Assembly: GCF_000718635.1 (NCBI RefSeq)
Contig: NZ_JOBF01000022.1
Span: forward strand, 62,001 to 126,000
Source: Streptomyces varsoviensis
GTDB taxonomy: Bacteria > Actinomycetota > Actinomycetes > Streptomycetales > Streptomycetaceae
Direction: 5' to 3'
DNA length: 64,000 bases
Part shown: one piece after another, positions 16,360-24,067 of the stretch
Numbering within the stretch: position 1 is the stretch's first letter
Layout of the letters: every line of letters begins with the position of its first letter
Program-made: the position numbers and the translations under genes
The notes under the pieces: model-generated
What the model was told of the DNA's origin: nothing
Database searches by the model: none
The model's input: only the letters and a program-made list of their open reading frames with translations

Positions 16360-17442
16360 ATGACCGAGAGCGTAGAGACCCGGACCCCCGGCCCACGGCC
16401 CGTTCCCGAGACGGCGGCGGGCGCGTGGCAGGCGATGCACATCTTCTACACCGGCTCCACCCGGCCGATCCTCACCCAGGCGATCCGCCCGCTCCTCGAC
16501 CGGCTGACCGAGGAAGGGCTGGTCAGCGGCTACTTCTTCCTCAACTACTGGCTGGAGGGCCCGCACATCCGGGTCCGCTTCAAGCCCGTGTCGCAGGCCG
16601 CCGAGGCCGAGGTCCGGGCCCGCGCCGAGGAGGCCGTGGGCGCGTTCCTGCGGGAGCGGCCCGCGCTGTACGAGGTGAAGTCCGACTTCTACCGCGAGCT
16701 GTACAACTCCCTCTTCGACCTGGAGTTCAGCGAGGAGGACCGGAAGCCCTACCTCGGCGAGGACGGCCGGATGCGGCTGCGCCCGATCAACACGTTCAGT
16801 TGGGAGCCGTACGCGCCGGAGTACGGCAAGTACGGCGGCCCGGCCGGCGTCGAGCTGGCGGAGTGGCACTTCAAGCACTCGGCGGACCTCGTCATGGACG
16901 CCATGCGGACCATGAACGTGCATGTCCGCACGGTGCTCTTCGGCTTCGCCTCGCAGCTCATGATGGTGATGACCACGGGCTTCCTGCGCGAGCGGGAGGT
17001 GATGGCGGACTATCTGGAGCGCTACCACCAGTTCTGGTACCGCTCGTTCTCCGGCACCGACCTGATCTCCGGCGGCGTGTACGACCGTACGTACGAGTCC
17101 GTGGCCGACTCCGTGCGCGGCCGGTTCGACGCGATCCGCGGCGCGTACGACGCCGGGGCGACCGGCCGGTTGCCGGGCTTCATCCGCACCTGGTCCGAGC
17201 ACTGCGCCGAACTGCGGGAGAAGGCCGTGCGGCTGGCGGTCAACGGGGACCTGACGTTCCGCGCCTGGGGCGGGGCGCGGCAGGAGACGGTCACCGACCC
17301 CGACCAGGCGCTCCAGATCCTGCTGTCGCCGTATATGCACATGACCAACAACCGGCTGCACGTCACCATCCGCGACGAGGCGTATCTGTCGTACGTGCTC
17401 GCCCGGTCGTTGCGGGACGCCGCCGAGGTGGGCTCCTCGTGA
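16360..17442 (+). CDS. LanB C-terminal-like protein: glutamate elimination or pyridine synthase
   Basis: The 360-residue protein belongs to the thiopeptide-type bacteriocin biosynthesis (SpaB C-terminal) family. One branch removes glutamate from glutamylated Ser/Thr, giving Dha/Dhb. A sister branch performs the aza-[4+2] cyclisation that builds the thiopeptide pyridine. Visible motifs are WQAMHIFYTG, FFLNYWLEGPHIRVRF and FSWEPYAPEYGKYGG. Being the only such protein here, and directly following the glutamylation gene, it most simply is the elimination partner. Its stop overlaps the GTG of the protease gene. Which branch it belongs to cannot be settled by eye. Confidence 0.85.
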   Translation: MTESVETRTPGPRPVPETAAGAWQAMHIFYTGSTRPILTQAIRPLLDRLTEEGLVSGYFFLNYWLEGPHIRVRFKPVSQAAEAEVRARAEEAVGAFLRERPALYEVKSDFYRELYNSLFDLEFSEEDRKPYLGEDGRMRLRPINTFSWEPYAPEYGKYGGPAGVELAEWHFKHSADLVMDAMRTMNVHVRTVLFGFASQLMMVMTTGFLREREVMADYLERYHQFWYRSFSGTDLISGGVYDRTYESVADSVRGRFDAIRGAYDAGATGRLPGFIRTWSEHCAELREKAVRLAVNGDLTFRAWGGARQETVTDPDQALQILLSPYMHMTNNRLHVTIRDEAYLSYVLARSLRDAAEVGSS

Positions 17443-18710
17443 CCACGCGGCCCCCGGAGTCCGCGCCGCCGTCGCTGCTGGAGCTGCGGCCGGCCCGGCA
17501 TCCGGAGATCGTCGTCGGGCCGGGGCTGGCGCGCGGCCCGCGCGTGCTGCACCTGATCAAGGACCGCCGGGTGAACCGGAGTTACGAGGTCGGGGCCAAG
17601 GAGCACTTCGTCATCTCCCGGCTGGACGGCGAGCGCACGCTCGCCGAGATCGGCACGGAGTACGCGGGCCGGTTCGGGCGGCGGCTCGGGGAGCCGGGGT
17701 GGCGGCAGCTCCTCGGGCTGCTGTCCGCCCGGCGGCTGCTCGTCGGCAACCCGCCGCCCGAGCCCGCCCCCGAGCCCGCTTCCGATCCGGAGTCCGCCGC
17801 CGCGCCCAAGCGGGGGTACCGGCCGATGGGGACCGACATCTCCTTCGGCGACCCGTCGAGGCTGCTGGGCCGGGCGCACCGGCGGCTGCGGTTCCTGTAC
17901 GCGCCGTACGCGCTGGTCCCGCTGCTCGCCGTGGTCGTCGCCATGGAGGCCGTGCTCGCCGCCCGGCTCCCCGAACTGCTCCACCAGACGCACACGCTGT
18001 GGCGCCACCCGGACCTCGCGATGATCGTGGTCGGGCTGCTGTGGGTCAGCTCCGGACTGCACGAGCTGGCGCACGGGCTGACGTCCCATCACTTCGGCGG
18101 CGGGGCCTCCGAGGTGGGCCTGCGCTGGCGGCCCCCGATGGCCTATCTGTACTGCCGGACCGAGGGCACGATGCTCTTCGGGCCGCGCCGTCATCGCGTC
18201 GCGACGGCGGCGGCCGGGGTGGTGGCCAATCTCGTATTCCTGCTGCCGTTCTTCCCGCTGTGGATGTGGTTCCCGCCCGACGACGTCACCCGCGACGCCC
18301 TCGCAGCCCTGCTGCTCCTCGGCAGCGTGCGGGGGCTCGTGAACTATCTGCCGGTGCCGAACCTGGACGGCTACGTCATGCTCAGCCACGCCCTGAACGT
18401 CACCGACCTGTCCACCGAGAGCTACCGCTACGCGCGGCTGTTCGGCCGGCGGCTGCTGGGTCGCGGCGACGAGACGGCCGCGTACCCGCGCCGGACGCGC
18501 GTCATCCACCTCTGCTACGCGGTCGGGTCCGTGCTGCTCGCGGCGGCCCTGACGGCCGGGGTGCTGTGGCTGATCGTGCTGTGGACCCCGGAGCCGTACG
18601 GCCGCTACATCGCGGGCGGGCTGCTCGTGCTGGTCCTGGCGCTGACTCTGGCCCGGGCGATCGGCACGCGGGTGCTGGCGGCGCGGGCCCGCCGGGCCGC
18701 CGGCGGATGA
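17439..18710 (+). CDS. PqqD-like (RRE) domain fused to membrane M50 zinc peptidase
   Basis: The 423-residue protein has two parts. Residues about 30-105 (RVLHLIKDRRVNRSYEV, then a winged-helix pattern ending LLSARRLL) resemble PqqD/RiPP recognition elements. Residues about 150-420 are a polytopic membrane protease with the zinc motif HELAHG near residue 208 and the second M50 motif NLDGY near 308. M50 peptidases cut within or beside the membrane, so a role in leader removal or export-coupled maturation is a natural guess. GTG 17439 overlaps the stop of the LanB-C gene. It ends the first biosynthetic run. Confidence 0.85.
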   Translation: MTTRPPESAPPSLLELRPARHPEIVVGPGLARGPRVLHLIKDRRVNRSYEVGAKEHFVISRLDGERTLAEIGTEYAGRFGRRLGEPGWRQLLGLLSARRLLVGNPPPEPAPEPASDPESAAAPKRGYRPMGTDISFGDPSRLLGRAHRRLRFLYAPYALVPLLAVVVAMEAVLAARLPELLHQTHTLWRHPDLAMIVVGLLWVSSGLHELAHGLTSHHFGGGASEVGLRWRPPMAYLYCRTEGTMLFGPRRHRVATAAAGVVANLVFLLPFFPLWMWFPPDDVTRDALAALLLLGSVRGLVNYLPVPNLDGYVMLSHALNVTDLSTESYRYARLFGRRLLGRGDETAAYPRRTRVIHLCYAVGSVLLAAALTAGVLWLIVLWTPEPYGRYIAGGLLVLVLALTLARAIGTRVLAARARRAAGG

Positions 18711-18791
18711 GGCGGGAGACGTGTGGGACGTGAACGACGTGTGCGACGTGGGGGAACGGATGAGGTCAGGGGGTACTCTGTTGCGCCAGGA

Positions 18792-18808
18792 ACTTTGCAT
18801 CACAAAGT
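18792..18808. promoter_or_regulatory. 17-bp palindromic operator upstream of membrane protein/wHTH pair
   Basis: ACTTTG-CATCA-CAAAGT is a perfect 6+5+6 palindrome ten bases before the GTG of the membrane protein. TACTCT at 18774-18779 could be the -10, placing the palindrome over the transcription start. The small winged-helix regulator two genes on is the obvious candidate to bind it. Confidence 0.65.
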
Positions 18809-18817
18809 GGAGTGCGC

Positions 18818-19519
18818 GTGAGCGACGACGACCCCACCGCCCCTCGGGGATCGGACCCGGCGGCAGCCGCCCCGGCGGGACCGGACAGCGGCGGCGGCCC
18901 GCTGTCCCCGGCCGCCTCCCTCGCGCTGATCGAGAGCGAACGGGGCCGGCTGCTCCGCCGCCGGGGCGTGAATCCCGCCCCGATCTTCGCGAGCTGGGGC
19001 ATCGCCTGGCTCATCGGCTTCGGCCTGTGCTACCTCGCCGCCCCCGGCGGCCCCTCCGCCCCGCTGCCCATGTGGGCGGCGGCCGCCGTCCTGGTCGCGC
19101 TCTGCCTGGCCGCGATGGTGGTGCCGGTGGTGCAGGGCGTACGGGCCGGACGCGGGGTGCGCGGACCGTCCCGTACGACCGGCGCGATGTACGGGGCCTG
19201 CTGGGCCCTCGCCTTCCTGGCGCTCGCCACCGTCAACCTCACCCTGGCCCGCGGCGGCCTCGACGCCGACCTCACCACCCTGCTGTGGACCGGCTCCTCG
19301 CTGACCGTGGCGGGCGTCCTCTACCTGGCCGGCGGCATGCTCTGGCAGGACCGCGCCCAATACCTGCTGGGCGTCTGGCTGCTGGCCAGCGCCGTGGCCG
19401 GGGTGCTCGCCGGGGTGCCGGGGAACTTTCTCGTCCTCTCCCTCGCGGGCGGCGGCGGACTCCTCGCCCTCGCCCTCTACTACGCGCTGCGCCGGCCGGC
19501 CGGTGGTGCGCGGCCATGA
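18818..19519 (+). CDS. Polytopic membrane protein of unknown function
   Basis: The 233-residue protein has about 50 hydrophilic N-terminal residues rich in Asp, Pro, Ala and Gly, followed by five to six membrane helices (about 50-70, 78-98, 118-140, 148-172, 175-195, 198-220). GTG 18818 has GTGGAG at good spacing; GTG 18812 is an alternative. Its stop overlaps the start of the winged-helix regulator. Such pairs are common in Streptomyces, where the regulator controls its own operon. No enzymatic motif is visible. Confidence 0.75.
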   Translation: MSDDDPTAPRGSDPAAAAPAGPDSGGGPLSPAASLALIESERGRLLRRRGVNPAPIFASWGIAWLIGFGLCYLAAPGGPSAPLPMWAAAAVLVALCLAAMVVPVVQGVRAGRGVRGPSRTTGAMYGACWALAFLALATVNLTLARGGLDADLTTLLWTGSSLTVAGVLYLAGGMLWQDRAQYLLGVWLLASAVAGVLAGVPGNFLVLSLAGGGGLLALALYYALRRPAGGARP

Positions 19520-19851
19520 CCGAGGGCTGGCCCGAACTCGACCCGGTGATCCACGCGCAGGCCCGGCTGCGCGTCATGGTGACCCTCTCCGGCCTCGCCG
19601 ACGGCGACCGGCTGACCTTCCCCCGGCTCCAGGAACTCCTGGAGATGACCGCGGGCAACCTCTCCACCCACCTGCGCAAGCTCGAAGACGCGGGCTACAC
19701 GCACGTCGAGAAGACCCACCGGCGGCGCACCCCGGTCACGTACGTCTCGCTGACCCAGCGCGGCCGCCGGGCCTTCGAGGACTACACGGCGCGCCTCGAA
19801 GCGCTGCTGGCCAACCGCCCCGACGGCGGCACCGGAACCACAGATCACTGA
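19516..19851 (+). CDS. Winged-helix transcriptional regulator (HTH_34/MarR-like)
   Basis: The 111-residue protein has one winged helix: MVTLSGLADGDRLTFPRLQ, the recognition helix TAGNLSTHLRKLEDAGY, then the wing EKTHRRRTPVTYVSLTQRG. This is the small single-domain family that acts as a homodimer. ATG 19516 overlaps the stop of the membrane protein. It probably represses its own operon through the palindrome at 18792-18808 and could also affect the ABC exporter 50 bp downstream. Two 14-bp copies of CCCCGCACCGAAAA (19856 and 19875) stand in that gap. Confidence 0.88.
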   Translation: MTEGWPELDPVIHAQARLRVMVTLSGLADGDRLTFPRLQELLEMTAGNLSTHLRKLEDAGYTHVEKTHRRRTPVTYVSLTQRGRRAFEDYTARLEALLANRPDGGTGTTDH

Positions 19852-19900
19852 CCCGCCCCGCACCGAAAAACCCACCCCGCACCGAAAAGGAGGGAGTTCC

Positions 19901-20827
19901 ATGAAGGAGGACTCCGGCCCCGCCGCCGGACCCGCGATAGCCGTCGAGGGACTGCACAAGTCGTACGGCGATGTCCACGCGGTCAACGGCGTCTCTTTCA
20001 CCGTCGAGCGAGGGGAGTTCTTCGGCGTCCTCGGCCCGAACGGCGCCGGCAAGACCACCCTGATCGAGATCATGGAGGGGCTGCGCAGCGCCGACTCCGG
20101 CTCGGTGTCCGTCCTCGGCCGCTCGCCCTGGCCGCGCGACACGTCGCTGCTGCCGCGCATCGGCGTGCAGACCCAGGCATCCGCGTTCTTCGTCCGGCTC
20201 ACCGCCGCCGAACACCTGGAGACGGTCGCCGCGCTCTACGGCCGCGACCGCAAGCGGGCCCGCGAGACGCTGGAGCTGGTCGGGCTCACCGACAAGGCCA
20301 AGACCCTCGTCGACGACCTGTCCGGCGGCCAGAAGCAGCGGCTCGCCATCGCCTCCGCCCTCACCCACGAACCCGAGCTGATCTTCCTCGACGAGCCGAC
20401 CGCCGCCCTCGACCCGCAGGCCCGCCGCAACCTGTGGGAGATGCTGCGGGAGATCCGCACCGAGGGCCGGACCATCGTCTGCACCACGCACCACATGGAG
20501 GAGGCCGAGTCGCTCTGCGACCGCGTCGCCTTCGTCCGCGCCGGGGAGGTGATCGCCCTCGATACCCCCGCCAGCCTCGTACGCGGCCTCAACGCGCCCA
20601 CCCGCGTCCTGATCCCCACCGCCCAGCTCACGCCCGAGCAGGCCAAGGGGCTGGAAGGGGCGGACGAGGTGGCCACGGAAGGGCTCTCGACCGTCATCAC
20701 CACCCGCGCCGTCGGCCGGGTGCTCGCCGCCGTCGGCGGTCTCACCGAACTCCAGGACGTCCAGACCCGGACCGCGACCCTGGAGGACGTCTACCTCGAA
20801 CTGACCGGGACGGAGTACCAGGCATGA
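19901..20827 (+). CDS. ABC transporter ATP-binding protein
   Basis: The 308-residue ATPase of a DrrA-like two-gene exporter has Walker A GPNGAGKT near residue 47, the signature LSGGQKQRLA near 140, Walker B LIFLDEPTAALD and the switch His in TTHHMEEAE. A very strong ribosome binding site (AAGGAGGGAG) precedes the ATG. Its stop overlaps the permease start. Lying between the biosynthetic genes and the precursors, it is the likely exporter or self-protection pump for the RiPP product. Confidence 0.93.
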   Translation: MKEDSGPAAGPAIAVEGLHKSYGDVHAVNGVSFTVERGEFFGVLGPNGAGKTTLIEIMEGLRSADSGSVSVLGRSPWPRDTSLLPRIGVQTQASAFFVRLTAAEHLETVAALYGRDRKRARETLELVGLTDKAKTLVDDLSGGQKQRLAIASALTHEPELIFLDEPTAALDPQARRNLWEMLREIRTEGRTIVCTTHHMEEAESLCDRVAFVRAGEVIALDTPASLVRGLNAPTRVLIPTAQLTPEQAKGLEGADEVATEGLSTVITTRAVGRVLAAVGGLTELQDVQTRTATLEDVYLELTGTEYQA

Positions 20828-21579
20828 GCGGCTACACGGCGCTGACCCAGGCGCACTACCGGGCGTTCGTCCGCGACAAGACCTCGCTCTTCTTCACCTT
20901 CGCGTTCCCCCTCATCTTCATCGTGGTGTTCGGGCTGCTCTTCGGCGACCAGTCCGTGCCCGGCGGCCGCCACGTCATCGACTACATGGCCCCCGGCGTG
21001 ATGGCCTGGGGCGTCGGCAACGGCGCGCTGTTCGGCGTCGCCTACACTCTGATGCACTGGCGCCGCAGCGATGTGCTGCGGCTGGTCCGGCTGACGCCGA
21101 CGAGCGTCTTCACCGTGATGGCCTCCCGGTTCGTGGTCGTACTGGGCATCGGCGTCGTCCAGGCCGCCCTGTTCATCGCCATCGCGACGCTTCCGGTCTT
21201 CGGCCTGACGGTCACGGCCCAGGGCGTGCTGCTGTCGCTGCCGGTCCTGCTCCTGGGCATCCTCGCGTTCTTCAGCATCGGCCTGATCGTCGGCACGTAC
21301 GCCAACTCGCCGGACGCGGTGGCCGCCATCGCCAACTGCGTGATGATCCCCATGGCGTTCCTGTCCGGCTCGTTCTTCCCGATGAGCCAGTCGCCGGGCT
21401 GGCTCCAGGGCTTCTCCCGCATTCTCCCGCTGCGCTACATGAACGAGGGCGTCACCAACGTCCTCTCCGGCACCAAGGGCGCCTCGTCCCTCCTCGTGCC
21501 GTGCGCCGGGCTGCTGGTGTTCGCGGCGGTCTTCGCGCTGCTGGCGGCGAAGACGTTCAAGTGGGGCAAGGAGTCATGA
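20824..21579 (+). CDS. ABC-2 type transporter permease
   Basis: The 251-residue membrane protein has six predicted helices and the ABC-2 pattern: an N-terminal amphipathic segment, the FAFPLIFIVVFGLLF helix, an extracellular loop with GGRHVIDYMAPGV, and the late motif MIPMAFLSGSFFP. It pairs with the ATPase just upstream. Its stop overlaps the start of YcaO 2, which links export and second cyclodehydratase expression in one transcript. Confidence 0.92.
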   Translation: MSGYTALTQAHYRAFVRDKTSLFFTFAFPLIFIVVFGLLFGDQSVPGGRHVIDYMAPGVMAWGVGNGALFGVAYTLMHWRRSDVLRLVRLTPTSVFTVMASRFVVVLGIGVVQAALFIAIATLPVFGLTVTAQGVLLSLPVLLLGILAFFSIGLIVGTYANSPDAVAAIANCVMIPMAFLSGSFFPMSQSPGWLQGFSRILPLRYMNEGVTNVLSGTKGASSLLVPCAGLLVFAAVFALLAAKTFKWGKES

Positions 21580-23525
21580 CGGTGACCGGAGTGCTGACTG
21601 AGCCGGCGACGGGCCCCGCCGCCGTGGCGGCCGAGCTCCGCGCGGCGCTGGCACGGCGGTCGCGGGGGACCGCCGGCCCGGCGGCGGACGAGCGCGGTGG
21701 CCCGACGGTCGTACCGCTGGGCACGGCCGACGCGCTGGACCCGGCGCGGGACCCCTTCGCGGCCGACCGCGCCCGCGCGACGGTGCATGTGACGCCGCAG
21801 GCGATCCTGGTCGGCCCGTGGGGTACGAATGATGACGGCGAGGCGGCCCCCGGCTGCGGGCACTGCCTGGCGATGCGCTGGCAGCGGCTGCGCCCCAAGT
21901 ACGAGCGCGAGGCGCTGGAATTCGGCGCGCCCCCGCACGCGGACGGCGCCTGGCCGGTGCTCACGGCGTACCTGGTGGACGCGGTGCGGCTGGCGCATCA
22001 GGGGACGGTAGAGGCCGGCGCGGTAGGCGGTGGCCCACGGGTCACCCGCGTCGACCTCCGCACCCTGGAGACGCGCACGTTCCCGCTCCTCGCCGACCCG
22101 CTCTGCCCGAGCTGCGCCCGCCACGGCACCCGCGACGACAGCCCGCGCGACCTTGCCCTGACCTCCCGTACGAAGCCGTCCCCGGCCGCGTACCGGCTGC
22201 GCCGCCCCGAGTCGTACGGGCTGGACGCCGACGCGCTGGCCAACCCGGTCTGCGGGGTGCTGGGCACCGGCACCGCCATGAACGTCATGTCCCCGACGAC
22301 CGCCCCCGTCTCCGGCCGGGTCATGATGCGCGGCCACGCCGGGCTCACCGACCTGACGTGGAGCGGCCAGGCCAACTCGTACGGGGAGAGCCGGAACCTG
22401 GCGTTCCTCGAAGGGCTCGAACGGTACGCGGGCACCCGCCGCCGACACCGCGAGGACGTGCTGGTGGAGGCGTACGACGCCGTGGCCGACCGCGCCCTCG
22501 ACCCGCGCGACGTGGGGATGTACGGCCCGCGCACGTACGAGCACGACCCGATGCTCACCCCCTTCGACCCCGCCCGCCCCATCCCATGGGTGTGGGGCTA
22601 CTCGCTGCGCGACGAACGCCCCCTCCTCGTGCCCTCCCGGCTCGCCTACTACAGCTCCGGCGCGGAAGGCGACAACTTCGTCTTCGAATGCTCCAACGGC
22701 TGCGCGAGCGGCGGCAGTCTGGAAGAGGCCGTCCTCTTCGGGATGCTCGAACTCATCGAGCGGGACGCGTTCCTGCTCGGCTGGTACGGCGGCGCCGAAC
22801 TCCCCGGCATCGACATCTCCGACACCGAAGACACCGAGCTGCGCACCATGGTGGACCGCGCCGACCTGCACGGATACGACCTAAGGGTGTTCGACAACCG
22901 CATCGACCTGCGCGTACCGGTGGCCACGGCCGTGGCGGTGCGGCGCGACGGAGGAGACGGCGCGCTGTCCTTCGCGGCCGGCGCCAGCATGGACCCCGCG
23001 ACGGCCGTACGCGCCGCCGTCTCGGAGACGCTGACCTACATCCCGGAACTCCCGCTGCGCGTCAGCACGCGCCGCGAGGAGACCGTCGCCATGACCCGCG
23101 ACTACCACAAGGTGCTCCAACTCCGGGACCACGCGGCGTTGTTCGCCCTACCCGAGATGGCGGAGCACGCTCAGTGCTATCTGCGGCCGATGACGGCGCG
23201 GCCGGAGGAGGAGGTCTACCGCTCCTGGCGGGAAGAGGGCCCGCGCTCGACCGAGCTGCTGGACGACGTGCGGTACTGCCGCGACGAGCTGGTACGCGCC
23301 GGGTACGACGTGATCGTCGTGGACCAGACGTCGCCGGAGCAGGAGGCGCTGGGGCTGCGCACCGTGTGCGTGATCGTGCCGGGGCTGCTGCCCATCGACT
23401 TCGGCTGGGCACGGCAGCGAGCGCTGCACATGCCGAGGACGCGGACGGCGTTCCGCAGGGCGGGGTGGCGCGCGGACGACCTCACGGAGGCAGAACTGCA
23501 CAAGGTGCCGCATCCGTTCCCGTGA
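21576..23525 (+). CDS. YcaO cyclodehydratase 2 (azoline-forming)
   Basis: The 649-residue paralogue of the protein at 9556-11511 has the same layout. The N-terminal cysteine pairs are GCGHCLAMRWQRL and CPSCARH. The YcaO domain shows LEGLERYAGTR, FECSNGCASGGSLEEA and LIERDAFLLGWYG, and the C-terminus is again PHPFP. It should also form azolines in an ATP-dependent way. It is in the transporter operon rather than the main biosynthetic run, and is the closest + strand gene to precursor A. Having two catalytically complete YcaOs for two precursors suggests division of labour. Confidence 0.92.
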   Translation: MTVTGVLTEPATGPAAVAAELRAALARRSRGTAGPAADERGGPTVVPLGTADALDPARDPFAADRARATVHVTPQAILVGPWGTNDDGEAAPGCGHCLAMRWQRLRPKYEREALEFGAPPHADGAWPVLTAYLVDAVRLAHQGTVEAGAVGGGPRVTRVDLRTLETRTFPLLADPLCPSCARHGTRDDSPRDLALTSRTKPSPAAYRLRRPESYGLDADALANPVCGVLGTGTAMNVMSPTTAPVSGRVMMRGHAGLTDLTWSGQANSYGESRNLAFLEGLERYAGTRRRHREDVLVEAYDAVADRALDPRDVGMYGPRTYEHDPMLTPFDPARPIPWVWGYSLRDERPLLVPSRLAYYSSGAEGDNFVFECSNGCASGGSLEEAVLFGMLELIERDAFLLGWYGGAELPGIDISDTEDTELRTMVDRADLHGYDLRVFDNRIDLRVPVATAVAVRRDGGDGALSFAAGASMDPATAVRAAVSETLTYIPELPLRVSTRREETVAMTRDYHKVLQLRDHAALFALPEMAEHAQCYLRPMTARPEEEVYRSWREEGPRSTELLDDVRYCRDELVRAGYDVIVVDQTSPEQEALGLRTVCVIVPGLLPIDFGWARQRALHMPRTRTAFRRAGWRADDLTEAELHKVPHPFP

Positions 23526-23533
23526 GCCGCGCC

Positions 23534-23633
23534 GTGGGCTCGGCGGTACGTATGCGCTGTGAGCCCGGCCGTATGTATGCGCTGTGGGCTCGGCCGTACG
23601 TATGTGCTGTGGGCCCGGCCGTACGTAGATGAG
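23534..23633 (+). repeat. 25-bp tandem repeat, four copies, after YcaO 2
   Basis: Four consecutive 25-bp units start at 23534, 23559, 23584 and 23609, each of the form GTGGGCTCGGCCGTACGTAT plus five more bases, with one to four differences. They fill most of the convergent gap between YcaO 2 and precursor A. They could be a transcript boundary element or simply expanding repeats. No gene is visible. Confidence 0.85.
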
Positions 23634-23711
23634 CGCCCGTACGCGCGACAGCGGGCCGCCGGAGCACCCGGCGGCCCGCTGGGACCTGCTGAGGCCGACG
23701 CGCCGAAGCGG

Positions 23712-23885
23712 TCAGGCGCAGCAGCTCGTGCAACTGGTGGTGCTGGACGTCGTGCTGCAGCTCGTGCAGCTCGTCGAGTCGAACAGCGTCTCGGTGACGT
23801 CGACGTGGTCCTGGATCTCGAAGGTCTCGGACTCCAGCGTCAGCATCTCTTCGGCAAGGGAAGCCAGCTCGGACTGCGCGGCCAT
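23712..23885 (-). CDS. RiPP precursor peptide A (thiopeptide-like)
   Basis: The 57-residue peptide has an acidic leader with LASLAEEMLTLESETFEI, like thiazolyl-peptide leaders. The Ser/Thr/Cys-only tail is SCTSCSTTSSTTSCTSCCA; if that is the core it has 19 residues, five Cys and a terminal Ala. The ATG has CAGGAGAG upstream. Leader positions 1-34 match precursor B at 27 of 34 residues. Ser1 and Ser13 of the core stand 12 apart, the spacing of 35-membered thiopeptides. The leader/core border is inferred. It is divergent from the M20 peptidase. Confidence 0.9.
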   Translation of the reverse strand: MAAQSELASLAEEMLTLESETFEIQDHVDVTETLFDSTSCTSCSTTSSTTSCTSCCA

Positions 23886-24022
23886 GATCACTCACTCTCC
23901 TGGGGAAGGGCCACCCGGCAACCGGGGGCCACGGCGAAGCGGGCACGCACCGTGCCCGCACACCGTTATCCCCGGCCCCGCTGGCAAACGCCCCGGCGTC
24001 CCGCTGACACACTTCTGACACC
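23886..24022 (-). promoter_or_regulatory. Precursor A promoter/leader with two SARP-like heptamers and hairpins
   Basis: On the minus strand, GTGTCAG heptamers occupy 24021-24015 and 24010-24004, with 11-bp period. Then come a GC-rich stretch, GGATAACGG, a perfect 7-bp hairpin (CGGGCAC/GTGCCCG), a second hairpin and the ribosome binding site. The whole segment is an inverted near-copy of 25405-25541. The heptamers end about 45 bp before the M20 start, so they may act on both genes. Confidence 0.7.
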
Positions 24023-24067
24023 TCTCGGAGCGCGCCGCCACGCCGCCGCTCCGCGGAAGGAAGCCCC

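Noticed and set aside
16360..17442. Calling this gene a pyridine synthase outright.
   Set aside because: Elimination proteins and pyridine synthases share the fold and I cannot tell them apart by eye; as the only copy next to the glutamylation gene, elimination is at least as likely.
23533..23640. The 25-bp repeats looked at first like a CRISPR array.
   Set aside because: The units are directly adjacent with no unique spacers, they vary inside the repeat, and no cas genes are nearby.
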